Below are positions 7,936 through 15,020 of a DNA stretch of 18,339 nt, piece after piece; positions within the stretch are counted from its first letter, which is position 1; each line of letters opens with the position of its first letter. The stretch is taken from contig JAACDY010000189.1 in assembly GCA_009936675.1 (NCBI GenBank), forward strand, positions 1-18,339, written 5' to 3'. The notes under the pieces are model-generated. The model saw nothing but the letters and a program-made list of their open reading frames with translations. It had not been told where the DNA came from and did no database searches. The DNA comes from Bacteroidota bacterium (lineage in GTDB: Bacteria > Bacteroidota > Bacteroidia > Flavobacteriales > Flavobacteriaceae). Position numbers and translations under genes: made by a program.

Positions 7936-8523
7936 ATGAACTATCTGGCCCATGTTTATCTTTCTGGCTCAAATAAAGAACTGGCCATTGGGAACTTTAT
8001 TGCCGATCATGTAAAAGGGAAAGCTTATTTGGAATATCCAGAGATCATTCAAAATGGGATTTTATTGCATCGGAAAATTGATCATTTTACCGACCAACAT
8101 CCCATTTTTAAAAAAAATGTCACCTTGTTGTTCCCGAAATTCCGGCAATACAGCAGGGTCATTGTTGACATGTTCTTTGACCATTTTTTGGCCGTCCAAT
8201 GGGAACTGTATCATCCCGAACCACTGGAGGATTTTAGCATAAAGTTTTACACCATGATGGAGCAATATTCAGGTAATCTACCCTATAAAACCAAAAAAAT
8301 ATTACCCGTTATCTCAAAATACAACTGGTTTCTAGCCTATCGATCACTTGAAGGATTGGAAAGTATCCTTTTTCAAATGTCACAACGAACACGCTTTGCT
8401 TCTAATATGTATTTGGCGATTCCAGATTTACAAGAAAATTATTCCGAAGTTGCTATGGATTTTACTGTTTTTTTCGATGAATTAAAAGATTTTGTTCAGT
8501 TGGAGAAAGAGAACCGTTGCTAG
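7936..8523 (+). CDS. Acyl-carrier-protein phosphodiesterase family protein (AcpH/DUF479)
   Basis: A 195-residue cytosolic protein of the AcpH (DUF479) family. E. coli AcpH removes the 4'-phosphopantetheine arm from acyl carrier protein. Family blocks are clear: MNYLAHVYLS at the start, GNFIADHVKG (19-28), HRKIDHFTDQHP (45-56) and VDMFFDHFLAVQW (77-89), which supply the conserved His/Asp residues of its divergent HD-like metal site. The length matches the family. It is read divergently from glmM, with a 125-base intergenic region and its own candidate -7 box, and lies 87 bases upstream of the uvrA start. Many homologues outside enterobacteria are uncharacterised, so the substrate is inferred from family only. 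Confidence 0.85.
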   Translation: MNYLAHVYLSGSNKELAIGNFIADHVKGKAYLEYPEIIQNGILLHRKIDHFTDQHPIFKKNVTLLFPKFRQYSRVIVDMFFDHFLAVQWELYHPEPLEDFSIKFYTMMEQYSGNLPYKTKKILPVISKYNWFLAYRSLEGLESILFQMSQRTRFASNMYLAIPDLQENYSEVAMDFTVFFDELKDFVQLEKENRC

Positions 8524-8566
8524 CTTTTTTACTCTTTTGAAGGGTGGTAAGTTAAGATATCATCTG

Positions 8567-8599
8567 TTGTAGAATTACCCTTTTAAATTGTTATTTTTG
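8567..8599 (+). promoter_or_regulatory. Candidate promoter of uvrA (-33 TTG and -7 TATTTTTG)
   Basis: TTG at 8567-8569 is followed after 22 bases by TATTTTTG (8592-8599), an exact match to the Bacteroidota -7 consensus. This is the best two-part promoter seen in the window. The -7 box ends 11 bases before the ATG at 8611, so the leader would be about five bases. I see no SOS-type operator that I can name. Confidence 0.5.
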
Positions 8600-8610
8600 C
8601 AAGATTGACT

Positions 8611-11439
8611 ATGAAAGAAAGCGAAAACTGTATTGACATTCAGGGAGCAAGGGTGCATAACCTGAAGAATGTAAGTCTCAAAATACCAAGAGGAAAATTA
8701 GTTGTCATTACCGGTCTTTCTGGTAGTGGTAAATCTTCATTGGCCTTCGATACTATATATGCCGAAGGGCAACGTCGATATATGGAAACTTTCTCGGCTT
8801 ATGTAAGACAGTTTTTGGGTAATCTGGAACGACCTGACGTGGACAAAATAGATGGACTCTCTCCTGTCATTGCTATAGAACAAAAAACCACCTCCAAAAG
8901 CCCACGGTCCACCGTTGGCACCATTACAGAATTGTATGATTATATCCGACTTCTTTTTGCAAGGGTGGGAACAGCATACAGCTATGTGACCCAAGAGAAA
9001 ATGGTCAATTACAGCGACGATCAGATTCTTCAATTGATACTGGAGGAGTATATGGATAAAAAAGTAATTATATTATCTCCTCTTGTCAAAGCACGAAAAG
9101 GACACTACAGAGAATTGTTTGACTCTCTTTCCAGACAAGGTTTTCTCAGGGTAAGGGTCGATGGAGAAATCCTTGATCTAAAACCCGGTATGCGCGTGGA
9201 TCGGTACAAAACACATGATATCGAATTGATTGTTGATAGAATTAGGGTCAAAAAAGACGAAAATGATTTAAAGAGATTGATCGATTCTATCAAAACCGCA
9301 ATGCACTATGGCGAGGAATCAATTGTTCTCATTGATGCCGATACGGATCAGCTTCGCTATTTCAGCAGAAAGTTGATGTGCGCCACTTCTGGGGTTTCCT
9401 ATTCCCTTCCTGAACCCAACTCTTTCTCTTTCAATTCACCCAAGGGAATGTGTTTGAATTGTAAAGGTTTGGGAAATCAGTTTGAGGTAAGTAGAAACAA
9501 AATCATTCCCGATGATAGTATTTCTATTGAAAAGGGAGGGATTGCTCCTTTGGGAGAAAAGAAAAGCAATTGGGGGTTCAGACAAATGGAAGTGATCGCC
9601 AAACGTTACAATTTTTCCCTTTCAGATCCCGTAAAAAAAATACCCAAGGAGGCACTTGAGGTAATTCTTAAAGGGGGAAATGAAAAGTTTTCTATGGCTT
9701 CCAAAGCCTTGGGAATTACCCGAGACTACAAAATTGATTACGAGGGTATCGAAAACTTCATTAAACACCAATTTGACAACACAGACGCCGCTGGAATCAA
9801 ACGTTGGGCCTACGGCTTTATGGATGAAAAGAAATGCAATGTTTGCGATGGAGCGCGTTTGAATCAAGAATCTTTAAACTTTAAAATTGATGACCTCAAT
9901 ATTGCAGAGGTAAGTGCCCTTGATTTGGGAGACCTTTTTCATTGGTTTGATCATTTACCCGATAAACTATCTCCCAATGAGCTTAAAGTTGCTGGTGAAA
10001 TCATCAAGGAAATTAAAACTAGGTTGCAGTTTTTGCTGGATGTAGGACTTAACTACCTCTCCTTAAGTCGCTCGTCTAAGTCTCTGTCTGGAGGCGAAGC
10101 CCAACGCATCAGATTGGCCACGCAAATAGGTTCCCAATTGGTGGGTGTTCTCTACATTTTGGACGAACCCAGTATCGGCTTACATCAGAGGGACAATGAA
10201 AAACTGATTAATTCACTGGAATCATTGAGGGATATTGGTAATTCGGTGATCGTTGTAGAACACGATAAAGACATGATCTTACGTGCCGATCATATCATTG
10301 ACATAGGACCTATGGCTGGTAAAAACGGTGGTGAAATCATCTCAGAGGGAAGTCCCAAAATGTTAAAAAAACAGCAAACCCTAACCGCACAATATCTAAA
10401 TCACCAAAAGAATATAGAAGTACCCGAAAAAAGGAGAAAGGGCAATGGAAAGCGAATAATTCTATCGGGATGTACTGGAAATAACCTTAAAAACATAGAT
10501 ATCCAAATTCCTCTGGGCATCATGATTGGGGTTACTGGGGTTTCAGGTAGTGGTAAATCAACCTTGATCAACGAAACCCTCTACCCTATTCTCAATGCAC
10601 ACATATATAATGGCGTAAAAACGCCCCTGCCTTTTAAAAAAATAGAAGGACTAAAGTATTTGGATAAGGTGGTGGACGTGAATCAGTCTCCCATTGGGAG
10701 AACTCCGAGAAGTAATCCAGCTACTTACTGTGGTGTTTTTAGCGAAATCAGAAGCCTGTTCACCTTGACAGCGGAGGCGCAAATTAGAGGTTACAAACCC
10801 GGTAGATTCAGTTTTAATGTCAAAGGGGGTAGATGTGAAACCTGTCAAGGAGGAGGAATGAAGGTGATTGAAATGAACTTTTTACCCGATGTACATGTGG
10901 AATGCGAAAGCTGTAATGGCAAACGTTTTAACCGAGAGACATTGGAAATAAGATTTAAAGGCAAATCCATTGCGGATATTTTGGAGATGACGGTCAATCG
11001 GGCCTGTGAGTTTTTTGAAAGTCACCCCAAAATATATCGAAAGTTAAAAACAGTTCAGGATGTGGGCTTAGGATATATTACTTTGGGTCAGTCCTCAACA
11101 ACACTATCGGGAGGTGAAGCTCAGCGGATCAAATTGGCCACGGAATTATCCAAAAAGGATACTGGACAAACCCTCTATATACTGGATGAACCCACAACCG
11201 GACTTCACTTTGAAGACGTAAGGGTTTTGATGGAAGTTTTGGAACGGCTCGTCAAAAGAGGAAATACGGTGTTGATCATCGAACACAATATGGACGTTAT
11301 CAAATTGGTAGATCACTTGATTGATATTGGTCCTGAGGGAGGTAAAAATGGTGGGACACTGGTAGGAGAAGGAACCCCAGAAGAAATTGTAAAAATTAAA
11401 AAAAGTTACACTGGTAAACATTTAGCGAAAGAACTTTAA
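8611..11439 (+). CDS. uvrA: Excinuclease ABC subunit A
   Basis: The damage-sensing ATPase of nucleotide excision repair, 942 residues, normal length. It has two ABC ATPase halves: Walker A GLSGSGKSS (35-43) and GVSGSGKS (643-650), and signatures LSGGEAQRIRLA (from 492) and LSGGEAQRIKLA (from 832), each followed by a DEP Walker B. The C-terminal zinc module is intact (C742, C745, C765, C768). The first zinc module is not: C257, C281 and C284 are present, but the fourth position is S260 (CATS instead of CxxC). A separate CxxC lies at C409/C412. I chose ATG 8611 over the TTG at 8605, because the TTG adds only two residues and lies where transcription probably begins. It is probably co-transcribed with the LOG gene 10 bases downstream. 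Confidence 0.97.
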   Translation: MKESENCIDIQGARVHNLKNVSLKIPRGKLVVITGLSGSGKSSLAFDTIYAEGQRRYMETFSAYVRQFLGNLERPDVDKIDGLSPVIAIEQKTTSKSPRSTVGTITELYDYIRLLFARVGTAYSYVTQEKMVNYSDDQILQLILEEYMDKKVIILSPLVKARKGHYRELFDSLSRQGFLRVRVDGEILDLKPGMRVDRYKTHDIELIVDRIRVKKDENDLKRLIDSIKTAMHYGEESIVLIDADTDQLRYFSRKLMCATSGVSYSLPEPNSFSFNSPKGMCLNCKGLGNQFEVSRNKIIPDDSISIEKGGIAPLGEKKSNWGFRQMEVIAKRYNFSLSDPVKKIPKEALEVILKGGNEKFSMASKALGITRDYKIDYEGIENFIKHQFDNTDAAGIKRWAYGFMDEKKCNVCDGARLNQESLNFKIDDLNIAEVSALDLGDLFHWFDHLPDKLSPNELKVAGEIIKEIKTRLQFLLDVGLNYLSLSRSSKSLSGGEAQRIRLATQIGSQLVGVLYILDEPSIGLHQRDNEKLINSLESLRDIGNSVIVVEHDKDMILRADHIIDIGPMAGKNGGEIISEGSPKMLKKQQTLTAQYLNHQKNIEVPEKRRKGNGKRIILSGCTGNNLKNIDIQIPLGIMIGVTGVSGSGKSTLINETLYPILNAHIYNGVKTPLPFKKIEGLKYLDKVVDVNQSPIGRTPRSNPATYCGVFSEIRSLFTLTAEAQIRGYKPGRFSFNVKGGRCETCQGGGMKVIEMNFLPDVHVECESCNGKRFNRETLEIRFKGKSIADILEMTVNRACEFFESHPKIYRKLKTVQDVGLGYITLGQSSTTLSGGEAQRIKLATELSKKDTGQTLYILDEPTTGLHFEDVRVLMEVLERLVKRGNTVLIIEHNMDVIKLVDHLIDIGPEGGKNGGTLVGEGTPEEIVKIKKSYTGKHLAKEL

Positions 11440-11449
11440 ACCGTTTGAA

Positions 11450-12139
11450 ATGAACTTATTTAAAAACCAAAGCAAAAATTGGAGCGAAATTAAGGCCAAT
11501 GATTCTTGGGCCTTGTTCAAAATCATGGCAGAATTTGTGGACGGATACGAAAAAATGAGTATGATCGGTCCTTGTGTTTCCTTCTTTGGATCTGCGAGAA
11601 CCCCTTCCGAAGACCCTCAATATGAATTGACCGTTGATATTGCTGAGGCGGTGGTCAAATCGGGATTGGGAGTCATTACAGGTGGCGGGCCTGGGATCAT
11701 GGAAGCAGCCAATCTGGGGGCGAAAAAAGCTGGCGGAACATCTGTCGGATTGAACATTAATCTCCCCATGGAGCAAAAATACAATGACTATATCGATGAT
11801 GATAAACTGATGAATTTTGAGTATTTTTTTGTCAGGAAAGTCATGTTCATCAAATACTCACAGGGATTTGTTGTTATGCCGGGTGGTTTGGGTACTTTAG
11901 ACGAGTTATTCGAAGCATTGACATTAATTCAAACTGAAAAAATAAAGAAATTTCCCATTTTACTAGTCGGAAAAGAATATTGGAATGGACTTTTAGATTG
12001 GATCAAAGGTGTGCTTTTAAAAGAACATAAAATTGATCCTGATGATCTGAATTTAATCCATGTTGTGGAATCTAAAGAGGAAGTTATTGAGCAACTCCAT
12101 AAATTTTACAAACAGGAATATTTCAAACCTAACTTCTAA
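11450..12139 (+). CDS. LOG family protein (TIGR00730; putative nucleoside 5'-monophosphate phosphoribohydrolase)
   Basis: A 229-residue Rossmann-fold protein of the LOG/lysine-decarboxylase-like family. The diagnostic motifs are present: GGGPGIMEAAN (78-88) and PGGLGTLDE (144-152), the PGGxGTxxE signature that binds phosphate and ribose and contributes the catalytic Glu. Characterised members hydrolyse cytokinin riboside 5'-monophosphate or purine nucleotides such as AMP to the free base and ribose 5-phosphate; they are often misannotated as lysine decarboxylases. In a bacterium like this a role in nucleotide salvage is more likely than cytokinin synthesis, but that is inference. It starts 10 bases after uvrA, and its TAA overlaps an ATG (TAATG) at the junction with the next gene. 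Confidence 0.88.
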   Translation: MNLFKNQSKNWSEIKANDSWALFKIMAEFVDGYEKMSMIGPCVSFFGSARTPSEDPQYELTVDIAEAVVKSGLGVITGGGPGIMEAANLGAKKAGGTSVGLNINLPMEQKYNDYIDDDKLMNFEYFFVRKVMFIKYSQGFVVMPGGLGTLDELFEALTLIQTEKIKKFPILLVGKEYWNGLLDWIKGVLLKEHKIDPDDLNLIHVVESKEEVIEQLHKFYKQEYFKPNF

Positions 12140-14948
12140 TGTTGATGTCATAAAAAATTTAATATTATTTATTGTATTCATTTTTATGGGAACTGGCTTC
12201 TCTTTTGGCCAAAAAGACATCTCATATGAGATTGATGCCGTCATAGACAGTACGGGAAGAAAAATTACAATTCGTCAGAAGATAGCTCTCAACAATCTAC
12301 CTCCAGAAATGGGAGATACACTCTATTTTACGGATTGGTCTAATGCCTATTCAAGTACCAAATCACCATTGGCACAACGATTTGTCGAAGAGTATGACAG
12401 AAGTTTTTATCTGTCCAACAAATCTAAACTGGGATCTACGTCTATCAATTCTATCACCATAAATGACTCGCAAACCCAGTGGGAAAGAATGCAAAATCAA
12501 TCCGATATCATCAAGGTGGTTAGTGATTTGCAGAAAAATGATACGAACGCCATCGTTATTTCCCTCGATTACGAGCTGATACTGCCAGATGCTAAGTTTA
12601 CTGGGTATGGGTACAATTTAGAGAATGAAGCCCTTTTGAGGTATTGGTATATCGCCTTGAGTCCTATTTACGATAAGCAGTGGAGAAATTACAGTCATCT
12701 TAACCTAGACGATTATAGCATACAAGCAGCAACATACAACCTAAGACTCAAAGCTTCTGATGGCATTACTGTCCAAAGTAACCTCATAAAAAAAAGATCA
12801 GAAGATGGAGTCTATTATTTTTCTGGTAAATCCAACCGGGAAGTACTGGTCTATTTTACCCAAGAAAATCCATTTCAAGTTTTAAAAACCAACAATGACC
12901 GTAGCCTTTTAACAAATATTTTTGAAGAGTCCGAAGATCAAGATCACCCCATTGACAAAGCAAAAAGAATTGATGATTTTGTTACGAAAGTATTTGACTT
13001 CAAAGGAGAAAATAAGTTTTTGATACCCGCCTTGGTTTACGATAATAATCCCTTTTTTGGATTGAATGACCTGCCTAAATTTCTGGCACCTTTTAAAGAT
13101 TCTTTTTTGGAGGAAATCAGTCTTTTAAAGTCTTATTTACATTTCTACTTGTCCAATAACTTATCCATTGATTTAAGACAAGATCATTGGATTATTGGAG
13201 GATTACAGACCTACCTGATGATCAAGTACATCGAGACCTACTATCCGAAAGAGAAATACCTTGGACGTTTAGGAGATTTTAAATTGATGAAGGCCTATAC
13301 ATTGGCCGATATCGATTTCAATGAGAGTTTTTGGATGTACTATGAGTTTATGGAGCGTGCCAATCTTCAACAATCTGATTTATTACCCAAAGATCAATTA
13401 GTGAAATTTAATGAAAAGATTGGTTCCCCCTATCACGTTGGTGTTGGATTGCGGTATATTGAGCATTATATCGGAAAAGAATCCCTCGACAAGGCCTTGA
13501 GGGAATATCTCAATCAAGTCGGAAAGCCATTGAGTATGACCGATTTGTTAAAAAAGCACAGTCCAAAAAATATCGATTGGTTTAAAGGTCTTTATCTTAA
13601 AGATCGCATGCCCACCGATATAAAAATCAAAGGGATCAAAAGGAATAAAGACAGTATTGTAGTAAATCTGACCAAATATTCCGACAATAATATTCCGTTT
13701 GTACTCAGTCAAGTCAAAGACGACATCATCCTCGAGCAACAATGGATTGAGAATATGGGGACCGCTTCTGCTGTAACCCTCAATAACCTAAATCCAGATT
13801 ATATCGCCATTAATCCAGAAATACGTCTGCCCGAGACTGATAAAAACAACAATTGGAGGTATGTCAAAAACTTTCTAAACCTTAAGCCTATCCAATTTAA
13901 TTTTTTGAGGGATTATCAATCCCCAAAGAGAAATCAAGTCTATTATAATCCTGTAGTCAACTATAACTTCTATGATGGACTGTCACCAGGGTCAAGATTT
14001 TATAACAAGGGACTTCTGATTCAAAAGTTCACTTTCGAACTGATGCCTCAATACTCTTCTTTACAAAATGATTTGGTGGGTAGGGTAAAGATGTCCTATC
14101 GCTTGAATAATATTGGTAAATCGAATTATATGACTTCTTTTAACTTTTTTGCTAGTAGTTATCACTATCTCGAAAATCTGAGGTATCAAGTCATTACCCC
14201 TGGGATCAATTTGTTTTTTAGAACTCCCGATTTCAGATCCAATAAGCGCAGTGCATTGAGTCTTTATTATTACAGTGTTAAAAGAGACAGTCCACCCGAT
14301 CCGGTTACTACCCCCAATTATGAGCTTTTTTATTTGAGATACACCAATTCAAATCGAGGAGCTTTGAAGTACAGCAGTTTTAATACTGGCATACAACTTT
14401 CAAAAAAATTCAACAAAATTGAAATGTCATTTGACTACAGAAGGTTACTCCCCAACGGAAGTCAATTCACGGCTAGGTTTTTTGCTGGAAAATTTTTAAA
14501 ACACAACCAACGGGAATCCACTTTTTTTGATTTTAATCTCAATCGACCTCAGGATTATCTTTTCAGGTATAATTACTTTGGAAGATCTGAGGACGATGGT
14601 GTCTTTAGCCAACAAATTGTAATGGCTGAGGGAGGTTTTAAATCTTTATTACTCCCAGCTACAGCCAATGATTATTTGTTGTCAACCAACCTTACAATAG
14701 GAATTTGGAAGTGGATTGAAGCCTACACAGATTTGGGTGTGGTCAAAAACCACAAAAGAAATCCTCATTTTTTTTACGGTTCTGGGGTTCGGTTGAATGT
14801 CCTTCCGGATTATATGGAAATATTTTTTCCCCTGCACACTAGCAATGGCTGGGAATTCAGTGAGGTTCCCTATGAAACCAAAATACGTTTTATACTTACT
14901 TTTAGCCCCAAACAATTGACCACTCTTTTTGCCAGAAAGTGGTTCTAG
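12060..14948 (+). CDS. M1-peptidase-like protein with predicted outer-membrane beta-barrel C-terminus; zinc site degenerate
   Basis: A large exported protein (962 codons from the only upstream ATG). Residues 31-51 form a signal peptide (IKNLILFIVFIFM...FGQ). The next 500 or so residues have an M1-aminopeptidase-like layout, with HWIIGGLQTYLMIKYIETYYP where active enzymes have the WxNEG helix. The zinc site is broken: KSYLH (357-361) replaces HExxH, and G380, 18 residues later, replaces the third-ligand Glu. From about residue 615 to the end the chain alternates aromatic and polar residues like an outer-membrane barrel (NYNFYDGLSPG onward) and ends in Phe. It is probably a non-catalytic surface protein. 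The start is uncertain: ATG 12060 overlaps the LOG gene by 80 bases and puts 30 odd residues before the signal peptide. Confidence 0.75.
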   Translation: MLWNLKRKLLSNSINFTNRNISNLTSNVDVIKNLILFIVFIFMGTGFSFGQKDISYEIDAVIDSTGRKITIRQKIALNNLPPEMGDTLYFTDWSNAYSSTKSPLAQRFVEEYDRSFYLSNKSKLGSTSINSITINDSQTQWERMQNQSDIIKVVSDLQKNDTNAIVISLDYELILPDAKFTGYGYNLENEALLRYWYIALSPIYDKQWRNYSHLNLDDYSIQAATYNLRLKASDGITVQSNLIKKRSEDGVYYFSGKSNREVLVYFTQENPFQVLKTNNDRSLLTNIFEESEDQDHPIDKAKRIDDFVTKVFDFKGENKFLIPALVYDNNPFFGLNDLPKFLAPFKDSFLEEISLLKSYLHFYLSNNLSIDLRQDHWIIGGLQTYLMIKYIETYYPKEKYLGRLGDFKLMKAYTLADIDFNESFWMYYEFMERANLQQSDLLPKDQLVKFNEKIGSPYHVGVGLRYIEHYIGKESLDKALREYLNQVGKPLSMTDLLKKHSPKNIDWFKGLYLKDRMPTDIKIKGIKRNKDSIVVNLTKYSDNNIPFVLSQVKDDIILEQQWIENMGTASAVTLNNLNPDYIAINPEIRLPETDKNNNWRYVKNFLNLKPIQFNFLRDYQSPKRNQVYYNPVVNYNFYDGLSPGSRFYNKGLLIQKFTFELMPQYSSLQNDLVGRVKMSYRLNNIGKSNYMTSFNFFASSYHYLENLRYQVITPGINLFFRTPDFRSNKRSALSLYYYSVKRDSPPDPVTTPNYELFYLRYTNSNRGALKYSSFNTGIQLSKKFNKIEMSFDYRRLLPNGSQFTARFFAGKFLKHNQRESTFFDFNLNRPQDYLFRYNYFGRSEDDGVFSQQIVMAEGGFKSLLLPATANDYLLSTNLTIGIWKWIEAYTDLGVVKNHKRNPHFFYGSGVRLNVLPDYMEIFFPLHTSNGWEFSEVPYETKIRFILTFSPKQLTTLFARKWF

Positions 14949-15003
14949 AATACTTGTATTTTATTTGCATTAATATGGCAAATCATCCCAAATCAAAATT
15001 TTG

Positions 15004-15011
15004 TAAATTTA
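15004..15011 (+). promoter_or_regulatory. Near-consensus -7 box before the E1 gene
   Basis: TAAATTTA, one mismatch from TAnnTTTG, lies nine bases before the ATG at 15021. A TTTG at 14964-14967 is too far upstream (36 bases) to be a normal -33 box. The 72-base gap after the preceding gene shows no clear terminator hairpin. Confidence 0.3.
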
Positions 15012-15020
15012 CGCTCCAAA

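Noticed and set aside
8524..8604. Search for an intrinsic terminator between the AcpH-like gene and uvrA
   Set aside because: No GC-rich hairpin followed by a T run is present on either strand; only a short GATATC palindrome occurs.
8737..9033. 98-codon open frame on the minus strand inside uvrA
   Set aside because: It lies fully antisense to the conserved N-terminal ATPase of UvrA and has no family features.
12139..12153. Five-codon frame (MLMS plus stop) at the LOG stop codon, as a leader peptide
   Set aside because: No attenuator hairpins or runs of regulatory codons are visible. It is better read as the remnant or true start region of the next gene, as described in the findings.
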